Under the pieces are notes generated by a model. That model had not been told where the DNA came from. It made no database searches and saw only the letters and a list, made by a program, of their open reading frames with translations. Source: Bidens hawaiensis (taxonomy: Eukaryota > Streptophyta > Magnoliopsida > Asterales > Asteraceae). From it: 64,000 nucleotides of DNA. Numbering within the stretch: position 1 is the stretch's first letter; every line of letters starts with the position of its first letter. The stretch is from NCBI GenBank assembly GCA_021521415.1, contig JAIQDT010007637.1:53250-117249 (forward strand). Reading direction: 5' to 3'. Shown in pieces: positions 48,346 to 58,628 of this stretch. The translations under genes and the position numbers were made by a program.

Positions 48346-48889
48346 AAGTTGTTTCCAAGATTCGCCTGAAGTGAAGTTCGTTTATGAAATAAATTAAAAA
48401 CCTAATGGAAAATGTGTTAAGGCGGTTATCGAAAATGAGTAGTAGTAATAGTAGTAGTGGTAATTGATATGTGTAAATATTATACAGTTAGCCGAGCCCA
48501 GTTAAAGAAAGGAATTACAATCAACGGCGAGCGTAACAGGATCCAGGTGAGTTTCTAGCCCCACTTATGTGTTATGTTTTCGGGGCTGTGTGCATACTCA
48601 ATATGTTTGTTAATACGCTTATCCTAAGAGATAAGTGTATGCCTTATGTGAATAATATGTAAGTACGAATGATTGCTTGATGGTGCGTGAACGATCTTCG
48701 GATATTGCACGTACTGTCAGGTTGTAAAGTTATGTATAAGGTAGGTATGTTATGTACGAATGATTGCTTGATGGTACGTGAACGATCTTCGGATATTGCA
48801 CGTACTGCCAAGTTGTACGCTAGCAGGAATGTAGATATGATATGTATGCTTATGTGTATGAATGTGATAATGTTAATAAAAGAAGGAAA

Positions 48890-49200
48890 TGACGGTTGTA
48901 TGGTTACGAAAAGGGTACCGAGCCCTAATAATACTCGAGGTATGATGTATGGTTGTATGGTAACGAAGAGGGAATCGAACCCTACTAATATTCGAGAACT
49001 AGGGAACCGAACCCTACTAATATTCGTGGAAAGAGGGAAACCGAGCCCTAATACTCGTGGAAAGAGGGAAACCGAGCCCTAATAATACTCGTGGAAAGAG
49101 GGTACCGAGCCCTAATAATACTCGAGGAAGGAGGGTACCGAGCCCTAATAATACTCGAGGAAGGAGGGTACCGAGCCCTAATAATACTCGAGGAATGTAG
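48890..49200. repeat. 33-bp tandem repeats (GGTACCGAGCCCTAATAATA)
   Basis: Units of about 33 bp, GAGGGTACCGAGCCCTAATA followed by ATACTCGAGGAA, are near-identical over the last three or four copies and more diverged to the left. Coding potential is absent. Confidence 0.85.
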
Positions 49201-49702
49201 GGCGTAACGCTCTTTATAACGTAAGATATGACAGTAAGTTAATACAGTATGAGAGTATGAAAGTATGAAAGTATGAAAGTATGAATGAAAGAAGATTATG
49301 TTATGTGAATAGTATGATTATGTGATTATCTAGAAATCACTCAGCGTAGCTGACTTTTAGTATGCACGCAGGTGAGTAGGATGAGGCAGCTCGCTTGAGG
49401 AGACACATGGCACCGAGCAAGAGCCTGGCATCTGATGATCTGATATGTTTTATAAGTTATGTTTTGATTTTGAAAGACAAGAGGAATGTTTTAAGACATG
49501 ATTATGAATTGTTATGTAATGTTTTATGAAAGTTTCATATTCCGCGTAAATGTTTTAATTAACTCTGATATTTAGAACTGTGTTTATGAGTAAATCCAAC
49601 GTGGAAAGTAGGGCTACCGGTAACGGGGCCTTACAGTTTATTTGCTTAATCGGTAAATACGTACTGAGGTGTACCTTGTTTTGGCTCAAATGTCACACCT
49701 AA

Positions 49703-50349
49703 AGACTAAAACCTAACCATAAAGAAAATTGACTCTGATGCGAATATACGATAGGCCCCTTTGTAGGCGATCAGTCCACGACCGACCAGGTAACAACCCA
49801 ATCGGTTCCAAGCAGGCAAGCAGAGATGATGTACCATTCGTTACTTTTCAAACCCGAAAACCTAACCCATTTCAAATTTTCGGTTTTTGTTTATAAATAT
49901 ATATATTATTAATATTCTCAAGTTTCACTTCATGTGACATTCGTCATTTTTGAGTGTGTATTGTATTCGTTATACCGACCCGGTTTGTCATTTTAATGTA
50001 CTTTTGTTCATCGTTTATCATACCTTCATCTTCTATTTGTATTGAATTCCGAGGATTTACGGTTATCATTTGTCGCTTTCAATTCATTTTGCGCAATTAA
50101 CTAAAGTAAACGTTTTAAAGTTAAAACAATTTGCAAAATGTGCGGGTAAAATATAAAAATATCCAAGTTATATAAATTCTATTTCATATAGATTACACCT
50201 CAAAGTTCAAGGACTAAAGAGTAAATATATTTTGAAAACTGATCCGTTTTATTAGTCGAGGTGATCCATTTAGTTATAAATACAATCATATGTTACATAT
50301 TTCGTATGTAATAACTTTTCCTAAAGTTATTTAAATATATTAACCATTA

Positions 50350-50394
<45 letters not shown>

Positions 50395-52282
50395 ACTTTA
50401 TTCAAATGTCACATAGATAACATTACTTATGCATAACCAAAATACATTTTTTTATTATTTAATTATGTCACATTTTTTTTCTACTTAGTTAGTTTTAAAA
50501 GATTAAGAAAAATACATTCCTACTACATTTAAATCTTGGTCAAAATTCTTTATGATGATAATAAATGTGTTTGAATATAAATTGTAGGTTACAATTTAAT
50601 TTTTATGACCAATTACAAGCTTTAAATGACATTCATGACCCATTAAGTACTTTGACCAATTTAATACAATTGAAACAACTCTAGCTCACTTCACTTATAA
50701 ATAGAGCTCCATTCCTTCCCATTTCCTCACAACTCAATTTACAAAAGATTCTTGTTATTCTCTCATTTTGGTGATTTTCACTTACTTTGATTTATGAAGT
50801 CAAACCGTGAAGTTCAAGATTTCTTCTTTTATTATCTAAGTTCTTGTTCCGGGTATGTTTTTAATTTCTGCTTGTTCGGGTCGTTTAGAACTTAATGTTA
50901 TATTATTTATTTAACACTAGTGTTAGTTCATCAAAAACGATCTTGACTCGCTTATTTATTTATTCGGTTCGGTTTAGTTATTTTATTTATCCAACATATA
51001 AAACTAATTCTTTTCATCTCACTCTCTAAAATAAAATACTTTTTACCATGTCGGAAACGAACCCAACCTAAAGTTGAGTCCGGGTCCAACCGGAAATGAA
51101 CCGAATTCTTTTAAGTCATCTTTATTATTAAATAAACCTAATAAATTATTAAAAATTATTTTAAATCAAATAAAATAATTTTAACATAAATAAATTATTT
51201 ATAAATTTAAGTTTAACATTTTTCACCTAAAAACTAACGTTCACCTTAATTAAACCCGATAAAATTATTTTATTTTCCGTTTCGTTAACTATAGCTCGTT
51301 ACCTTTTTTCGAGATAAAACTATCGTTAAAATCCATGATTCTCAAATATCATAATCTCGTATTAGCGTTAAGTTATTAATAAAATATTATTAAAATATTT
51401 TAAATCGTTAAAACCCGTTAAAGCTTAAAAAATATTATTATAATATAAAAATGTCATAAAATAATAAAAGCTATATTAAATAATGCTTAACTCCGTTTTA
51501 ATTATAGTTCGAGAAGTTCAATCGTTTCGGATTTCTTTAACGCATGTTCGACCGCTTCGGTTTCGTTATCATGCTTTCGGTTTTCATTGCAACATTTATC
51601 TTCAATTTCAAGTTGAATTCCTCACCACCCCTTTTTAAACGTTTTCATATTTTGGGGTAGCATATGTATCCTACAAAACTTCAAGTATTTATTATTGCGA
51701 TTACAAACTACAATTCACTAGATGGACTTGTGGGTTACTTGATTATTTGCTCGAATTTACTTGCACGTGGTATCCTCAATAAGTATGATCATACGCCCCC
51801 TCTTTGCACTCAGGTCCATTTGTATCGAGTGGAAAAGGGCCTCATTATCCGAGTACGTTGGTTGTTACCAACTGGAAAGGACCTTACTTGCGCGATTACC
51901 CGAGTATGTTGGTTGATACCAACTGGAAAGGACTTTACTTGCTCGTTTATCACTTGTCCATGAATTGTATGATTTTTTACGTATTATATCAAACTGTGGG
52001 AATCTCACCAGCTATGTTCATAGCTGACTTTATTTTATACATATGTTATAGGTGTAAAGATACGACGATGAAAGTTAGAAGACACATAGCATGCCTATAG
52101 GATATTTAAAGAACAACTTATCATTTGTTTATTTATTTGTTTCAACTTGTATTATTTGATAAACTTGTGTTACATGAAGATTTAAATGAAATAATGTTAT
52201 TATGGTCACCTAATAGTGTCACGTGTTTTTGAGCAATCTGTACGTCACAATCAGGCGTTTCCGCTTTAGCCGGGGTGTTACA
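49703..52282 (+). repeat. Gypsy-type LTR remnant, left end unresolved
   Basis: Ends TTTCCGCTTTAGCCGGGGTG then TTACA at 52282, a typical Gypsy LTR 3' end. A TATA box (CTTATAAATAGAGC near 50694) supports plus orientation. It hosts the solo LTR at 44489-49697. Candidate starts are TGTCAGAACC at 44449 or TGTCACACC at 49691; neither gives a matching duplication with CATGA at 52283. Contains a (TA)n run (50355-50391). Confidence 0.55.
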
Positions 52283-52454
52283 CATGATATTTGGGGGAAC
52301 TCCAAAGGAGCTACGAATTTATAAGAATGTAAAATATGGGCTGGCAAAATCACATCTCCTACTTCATCTGACGGTCCCTTGACTTTGGAGTCCAATCAGG
52401 CTAATGATACTCAACCCAATTATCAAGCCATCAAATGCACCAAACAAAAAATAT
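52283..52454 (+). other. Short coding-like fragment, unrecognised
   Basis: Plus strand reads IFGGTPKELRIYKNVKYGLA then KSHLLLHLTVP before a stop. It is bounded by a Gypsy LTR end and a hAT MITE. Too short for a family call. Confidence 0.2.
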
Positions 52455-52972
52455 TAGAGGCGGGCACAAAACCCAGTTCCAGACCTGACCCGACTCGTGT
52501 ACATGACCCAACTCACTGGTACGAACCAGGTTTCTGTTTCTTTCGAAACCGACTGGGACTGCCGAAACCGGTCAAGTCCTGGATCGATAATCAAACACGA
52601 ACTAAATGAATAAATCTTGTTTATATTAATCAGAAAATATAACTCAACAAACTGATTACATTTCTAAAACCCTAACTCGGTTTGACACTTGATGAACCTA
52701 ACTTGGTTGCATCTAGATGAACCCTAACTTGGTTACATCTCGTATGTGTCTCTAGATGAACCTTAAAACAGTTGCATCTCTCACGTTCTTCTATTGTCTA
52801 ACCATAACTCGGTTTATATAGACTAACCTAACTTGCTAGCCAAGACATTACCAAATATAATAAAACCCTAATTGCAACCCCATAAATCCATTACATATTA
52901 ATGAATCCCACGGCCTAATAGGTCCAACCTGGTCACCTACACGTGACTGGCCTATTAAGTTGGAAATTACAT

Positions 52973-53266
52973 CTAACAATCACTCCTTGCCGACTTGAAA
53001 TAGGTCGTCTTTGATTTAAACTTACATACTTTGACCTGTGTGGCTTGAGCCATGATCTTAACAATCTCGGCTTTTGCAACTCTCTTGGTCTTCATCATAT
53101 CGGTCTTGACGTCCAGGAACTCCTTTTGATCCATAGATGTGTTCTTTCGGCTCTCCCGAACTCGACTACTTCCATGACCCTGTCCCCGACCATTGCCTTG
53201 GTCGTATGAACTCGCATATCCACTCATCTGGCAACGATTCCAGTCATCTAATCGAGCGAACAACAA
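52973..53266 (-). CDS. Unrecognised frame in the short LTR element (gag-like remnant)
   Basis: 97-codon frame at the 3' end of the internal region, basic and Gln/Gly-rich (YDQGNGRGQGHGSSRVRESR), with a helix-forming stretch KTKRVAKAEIVKIMAQATQV. No catalytic or zinc motif is visible. Its position (3' of the primer site, before the purine tract) fits a shrunken gag. Could be non-functional. Confidence 0.35.
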   Translation of the reverse strand: MLFARLDDWNRCQMSGYASSYDQGNGRGQGHGSSRVRESRKNTSMDQKEFLDVKTDMMKTKRVAKAEIVKIMAQATQVKVCKFKSKTTYFKSARSDC

Positions 53267-53552
53267 TCTTCCTTTATCTTCTTTTTTTTTCCCGAATCAT
53301 AACAAGTGCACATCCTTCTTAAACCAAAAAATATCAAACCAACTTGTTTTTTTTTTTTCTGGATTTCCTCATGAGTCACCAAAAAAGAAAAGCAAAAATA
53401 TCAAAACTCCTTTTGACTTTTACAACCAAACAAACCAATCAAAGAATGTCTTTCTTTGCTTATAGTAGGTTAACATGCGAGAACCTTTATGTTTTTTTCT
53501 TCATAAAGCCGCAACCCCTTCTCCTTCTTTAATTACTATACACGAATAGTCT

Positions 53553-53804
53553 TTAGATCACAGGAACTTCCTTGGAAAGCTTAAGGAGAAACTGATCAGA
53601 CCCCTTGGACGAGAACAACTCCTCGCGTCTTTGATCGTCAACTATCAAGAAGCCACCTACAAATCTTCTACCGATGGCAAACCTCCTTTTTGATCGGTGC
53701 TTTCTTTGTTGGATTATTTTTCTTCTTCGTTGAAAGCAGATCACCTGAGCTTTTTTTCGCCTACCTTTGATTGAGCCCTCCTTACCGATCACGACTTTGA
53801 TCAA
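53553..53804 (-). CDS. Short basic frame in the short LTR element
   Basis: 83 codons, Lys/Arg-rich (RRRKIIQQRKHRSKRRFAIG). It is near the 5' end of the internal region, where gag would begin. No family recognised; may be an RNA-binding remnant or chance. Confidence 0.3.
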   Translation of the reverse strand: MIKVVIGKEGSIKGRRKKAQVICFQRRRKIIQQRKHRSKRRFAIGRRFVGGFLIVDDQRREELFSSKGSDQFLLKLSKEVPVI

Positions 53805-53872
53805 TGTCTTGAGTCTCTAGTCTCCTCCTTATCAATCACGACTTTGATTGATAAACACCAAGAGCGTAAACA

Positions 53873-53884
53873 CTCTGATACCAA
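53873..53884 (-). other. Primer binding site, initiator tRNA-Met type
   Basis: The minus strand reads TTGGTATCAGAG next to the inner end of the LTR at 53886. Confidence 0.7.
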
Positions 53885-54813
53885 TTCAACTCCTGGATCG
53901 ATAATCAAACACGAACTAAATGAATAACTCTTGTTTATATTAATCAGAAAATATAACTCAAAAAACTGATTACAACTCTCAAACCCTAACTCTTTTTGAC
54001 ACTTGATGAACCCTAACTTGGTTGCATCTAGATGAACCTTAACTCGGTTGCATCTCTCACGTTCTTCTATTGTCTAACCATAACTCGGTTTGTATATACT
54101 TACCTAACTTGCTTGCCAAGACATTACCAAATATAATACAACCCTAATTGCAACCCCATAAATCCATTATATATTAATGAATCCCACGGGTCCAATAGAT
54201 CCAACCTGGTCACCTACATGTGACTGGCCTATTAAGTTAGAAATTACGTCCAACAACCGGTTCCACCTCTAGACGATCAAAATCCTGACCCGCCCCGACC
54301 AAAAACCTATAAAAACCAGGCAAAAACCACCAAAAATCCGATCGAAAACCTGACCATACCGTATGCCATTTCCTACCCGACCCGGTTCTTGACTTTTATT
54401 GCCATACATGGAACCAGTTCCTACCTGGTTCTTTAAAAAAGCCGATTTGCCTACCTCTACTAGAGATAAGAAAATGGTACCAATTCATTACCCACTTTCT
54501 ATGATTTATGAGATCGGTACTTTTAGTAACAGTACCCATTTTTGATGATTTTCGAGACTAGTACGAAATGACGGACCTACCCTCTGGGTAGGGAGTCGGC
54601 CGACCCATGTGATTTTTTTTGGTAGTATATATGTGTAAAAGTCTTGCCCCACCCCGTGAAATTTTGATATCGAACTCTGTGGAATTTCAAAAACGATAGG
54701 ACGACCGTTGTAGAATTTTGAGAACCCCCATGAAATTTCAAAACCGACCATAATAAAAATAAATCTAAATATTACATTTATAATTCTAACTATATAAATT
54801 ATTTTTCTAATTA

Positions 54814-55472
54814 GGTGTTTTTTGCTTTTCTGAAAAAGATCCGCGCAGGCTCTTTTGCCTGCGTCACGCAGACCACGCATAGACATTGTCATCTGCAGAG
54901 TGTTTGTTTTTTCAAAGCCGTTTTATTAAAAAACGTCTGTGCAAGCTCTTCTTGGTGCAGAATTAGCCCATCCACTTCTGAGATATTCTTGGTGCAGACT
55001 TGGCCCAACACTCACTGTCCGCCGCCACCACCACCCATTGTTCACCACCACCACCCACCCACCGTCCGCCATCACCACCGTTCACCACCACCACCGCCCA
55101 TTGTTCGCCACCACCACCTTCCACCCCCACCCACTCACCATCGTCCACTACCCACCATCACCGCCCGCCACCACCACCCACCGTCTGTCACCATCATCGT
55201 CCACCACCCACTACCGCCGTCCACCACCCACCATCCACCACCACCACCGTCTACCACCATCATCCACCACCACCACTAACCACCACCGCCTTCTACCACT
55301 ACCACTACCGCCACGATCCACCACCACCTTTATTTTAGCAATCTACAAATGTTAAGAAACAAACAGTCTTCTTGTAGATTGTAGATGCTTGGTCCACTTT
55401 TTCTTCTACAGATATTTGCAGATGTGGCCCGCAGACTACAGACATTTTACCTCTAAAAAAGCAAACAACACC
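54814..55472. mobile_element. PIF/Harbinger-type MITE with CCACCA-rich core, TTA duplication
   Basis: Left GGTGTTTTTTGCTTTT and right (reverse) GGTGTTGTTTGCTTTT are inverted copies flanked by TTA at 54811-54813 and 55473-55475. The core (55015-55330) is CCACCACC-type low complexity giving Pro/His-rich false frames. An outer pair of AGATTGTAGATG/TTGTCATCTGCAG-like segments flanks the core. Confidence 0.7.
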
Positions 55473-55475
55473 TTA

Positions 55476-56979
55476 GTAATATATGCATTGTTTTTGTGAC
55501 GATTATGTAGCATTTTGTATTTCACTTTACCATCGTTTTAATTGTAATACACATGGTGTTGTCATCATGTATTTTTCTATTAATAAACCATAACGTCATA
55601 TCACCAGCCCGGTATTTCCGTAAGTTTATTTATTATTTTGTCGCTATTGTGACATTGATGGACGTCATGGATCACTAAACCTGCAACAGAGAAATGTGTT
55701 TTTGGAAAACTTCCAAAATGATAAACTTAATATTCAATTGAAATGAAATCCTGATTACAAAGTGTTTATAAAGCAAATACAAATCAAGCTAACATATAGA
55801 TAAAGATAAAGACTAAATAAAAAGTTCAAACTAAAAATTAAAAAAAAAAAGTAGATAAACTTGATTAATCTAGATTCTTGGAAGCAGGTAGGCAACCGGT
55901 TAGCCACTTTTGGTTGGGTCTTGATAAGGGTCCTGGGTCGTATCCAGGTCGGGATCCGGCTCGGTATCATATTGTTATATGTTTTCATGTTAATATGAAA
56001 CATAAATCTTTCGTGGAATTTGTTATCTTTAAGAATCCCTCCTCGTATCACACAAAACTGACTGTTCTATTTTAAGATCATTTAATCCATAATATTCTCA
56101 AACTCAGTTTTTACATCTATCTACTTTAAAATACTACTAATTCTTACCACTTGTCAATCTTATAACATTCCTCATCTTTTTTTTAAGTCATGTCATTATA
56201 TGGTACTTTTCTTTTAAACCATTTCAATATATAAATTCAAGCTTATTTTTATTAATCGTAAATCCTAACCGATTCATTCATTAACATCGATGGTGAAATA
56301 AGAAAACAAGGAAATATCAAAATTGAAATTATAGGCCTGTTAGAATGAAATTTTAAAGTCACATGTAAATGCAAATTAAAATAAAGGTTCATCATTATCG
56401 GAGAATTTGGATTTGTATGGTAATAAACTACAAATTGTTTTTAACTGGGATTCGAGTAGAAGTGCATAATTTTTTTTTATATAAGATTGGTTTTAGATTT
56501 GGACTTAAAATTTTCTCATATGCATTTGAACTCAGGAAAATGCTTATTTTCTTAATTTTCTTCTAACATTTTGTATAAATGTTGTAAACATGGAGGATAT
56601 CTATAATATATATATTGGTCTTTAGCATTAAATCATTAAAGTTGAATATTATAATTATAATCCATATGTATAGCAATTTACTATATGAAATATTTGAACT
56701 ATTTGTCATTTATTTAAATGACTTTTTTTTGTAGTATAAATGGTTTTAGCAATAAGAAGATCAATATTTAATTTTCAATATTTTCTTTCATAAGTCATAC
56801 TAAAATGTTTCATAAACATATATTTTATAACTTGATTTATATTTTTTTTTCTATATTTAAATATATTTAATTTAATATGCTTATAAGACAAATTACTTAA
56901 TTAAAAGCATTTAAAATTTTTAAACCAAAAAATCTGTTTCAATCCCATCTTACTATTTTCACTTACCAAAAATCATTTA
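55476..56979. other. Intergenic, no gene seen
   Basis: AT-rich sequence without a supported frame or paired repeat ends. Confidence 0.5.
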
Positions 56980-57702
56980 AGTAGTGTTTGGCATGAAAGA
57001 ATGGAGGACGGAATGGAATGACACATTGTGAGAGAATGGAAAAAAGTGTGTTTGGTTTATCTAAGGAATGGAATGACCCATTACCTAATCCCTTCAATTC
57101 TTTCTAAAACACTCCAATTTCATTCCGTCCATACTCCATGTTTTTTTTTTCACTCCATTCCCTCTTTCACCCTCCACCACCCTCCCACCACTACCACCCA
57201 CTACCATCAACACTCACCACCACCATCGCCGTTCACGCCACTGTTACCACCACCAACCATTTCCATTAGTGCCAGCCGCACACCCACGCCACCCGCCTGC
57301 CATCGCCATCAATCATTACCCCGTCCCTCACCACCACCACCCGTCACCCATCGCTCACTGTCACCGCTGCCTACCACCACCTCCACCGTTACCGTCACCA
57401 CCCACCACCACCCACTCCAGCCACCATTATTTCCCGTTGCCCTCCGCCACCCATTACCACCAACTACCATCACCGCCAACCAATGCCACGAAGGCACCTA
57501 CCTCCCACCACCGCCGCCACTCACTACCGTCTTAATCTTATTTTTTCTTTTTTCATACCTACCAAACAACGCAAAGTAATGATTCATTTCATTCTCATGT
57601 GGTAACCAAACATCTCATTGGAATGGTAATAGCCCATTCCATTCCTTTGTACTTTCCATTATCACGTTCATTCTATTCCATTACCTCATACCAAACAGTC
57701 TC
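56980..57702. mobile_element. PIF/Harbinger-type MITE with CCACCA-rich core, TTA duplication
   Basis: Left AGTAGTGTTTGGCATGA and right (reverse) GAGACTGTTTGGTATGA are inverted copies flanked by TTA at 56977-56979 and 57703-57705. Subterminal GGAATGGAATGA repeats occur in both orientations. The core (57170-57530) is CCACCA/CCACCG-rich. Same design as 22487 and 54814. Confidence 0.65.
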
Positions 57703-57705
57703 TTA

Positions 57706-58193
57706 GGATATTGAAATCTAAAATATCATTTGCATCAGTTATTTACATAATTTCAATATTATATTAACTTATTAATTTTATTTTTATACATATACAAAGA
57801 ATTAGGGTTACGTTAGTGTTACATGTTGGTTAGTACTTAATTATAGTAATTATTGTGGTTTATATTCAAAATAATAAATCTATGCACAAAATATATATTT
57901 TTTAAAAATACAGTATTTATTATTAAAATATGTTATAAAAAATTTATTAAGATTCACACCTTACTTTTAATGTAAATTAATAGAAATATTTATTATTATT
58001 TTTTTATTTTTTTATTATTTGTAACTTAATCATGCTACTCATTACATGGGATTATTATTCAAAATTTAAACATTCCTTATCCAATAGACCAATATTTTCA
58101 ACTATTATAAATAAGAATCACTACATTCATTTTATGCAACTTTAAATCTTCTAATATTCTGCTAACTCTGAAAAAATCATTGTTATTTGAACA
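57706..58193. other. AT-rich upstream region with TATA box
   Basis: No gene seen. TATAAATA at 58106-58113 lies 81 bases before an ATG at 58194, so this may be a promoter. Confidence 0.3.
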
Positions 58194-58430
58194 ATGGCGT
58201 TAAGGTTAGTATGTCTTTGTCATTTTTCTGGCAATTACATTCATATGAACTGAAACAAATCATTTTGTTATATTTTAATTTTTTATTTTTTATGTTGCCT
58301 GATTATACAATTGTTTATTACAATATATAAAATCAATTAAAATTTTATCATACACAGAATATTAATGACAATAAATTTATTGTCAGAAACAATCAGTGGG
58401 ATCAGTGGGAAGAGAGATGTTCGAGTTTGA
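58194..58430 (+). CDS. Candidate tiny two-exon gene or 5' remnant
   Basis: ATG GCG TTA AG at 58194-58204, then a GT-AG intron (58205-58357, acceptor ATACACAG), then 24 codons to TGA at 58430. The predicted 27-residue product starts MALRILMTINLLSETISG. Support is only a TATA box, a start and plausible splice sites. It may be the broken start of a host gene into which the CCHC/ARID sequence was placed. ATCAGTGGGAAGA occurs on both sides of the join (58400 and 58462 regions). Confidence 0.2.
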
Positions 58431-58628
58431 TCTTGGAGGGCAGAAAATAGTTAGAAACGATCAGTGGGAAGACCGGGGAAACCAAAGGTAATGTGTCTTC
58501 GTTGTCAAGAAACCGATCATATCGTTGCTTTTTGCCCAAGTAAGTATGTTGATGATTATGTGATACCACCCGGGATTAATTTTTCCGTAATTGGAACGGA
58601 TGGTAAAAACCCTAGTGAAATTTGGTAT

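Larger units (their letters stand above)
47458..49635 (+). repeat. Nested solo LTR (2178 bp) with GTTTA duplication
   Basis: Starts TGTAACATCCTAAAATTTTT and ends ACGGGGCCTTACA, flanked by GTTTA at 47453-47457 and 49636-49640. Removing it with one GTTTA restores the host LTR (AAGGCGTTTATTTGC matches 58670 region in reverse). It carries two repeat arrays (48027-48345 and 48890-49200) and a 55-bp duplicated block beginning GTACGAATGATTGCTTGATG near 48662 and 48756. Confidence 0.88.
44489..49697 (-). repeat. Solo Gypsy LTR with CCTAA duplication, interrupted by a second solo LTR
   Basis: Plus strand starts TGTCACACCCCGACTAGC and ends TTTGGCTCAAATGTCACA; flanks are CCTAA at 44484-44488 and 49698-49702. 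Without the nested LTR it is 3026 bp. The minus-strand sequence matches the solo LTR at 58629-62331 from TGTGACATTTGAGCCAAAAC to CGGGGTGTGACA, with shared stretches throughout. No internal region adjoins. Confidence 0.88.
52572..54255 (-). mobile_element. Second short non-autonomous LTR retrotransposon (1.68 kb), ACCGG duplication
   Basis: Direct repeats 52572-52978 and 53886-54255 share TCCTGGATCGATAATCAAAC and the end region TACACGTGACTGGCCTATTA. Flanks ACCGG at 52567-52571 and 54256-54260 match. On the minus strand an initiator-Met-type primer site (TTGGTATCAGAG) lies just inside the right LTR, and GGCAAGGAGTGAT precedes the left one. LTRs start TGTTAGATG/TGTTGGACG; the other end is TTGA rather than CA. 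No pol is present. It parallels the element at 12996-14638 in layout but not in sequence. Confidence 0.8.
52455..54459. mobile_element. hAT-like MITE split by a short LTR element
   Basis: Termini TAGAGGCGGGCACAAA and (reverse) TAGAGGTAGGCAAAT. Without the LTR element and one ACCGG it is about 316 bp, with CGGTT/ACCCGA-type repeats and no coding. The TAGAGG start matches the complete hAT at 23346. Flanking 8-mers do not match, so its duplication is lost or a terminus is misplaced. Confidence 0.5.

Noticed and set aside
43966..52287. CATGA at 43967 and 52283 as one target duplication
   Set aside because: 43966-43974 is already explained by the LINE duplication ACATGACAT, and the enclosed segment does not start with TG.
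54815..55355. Overlapping Pro/His-rich frames
   Set aside because: They come from CCACCA triplet low complexity in a MITE core, are open in several frames at once, and have no domain.
57028..57579. 183-codon Pro/His-rich frame
   Set aside because: Same CCACCA-type low complexity inside a TTA-flanked MITE; not a gene.
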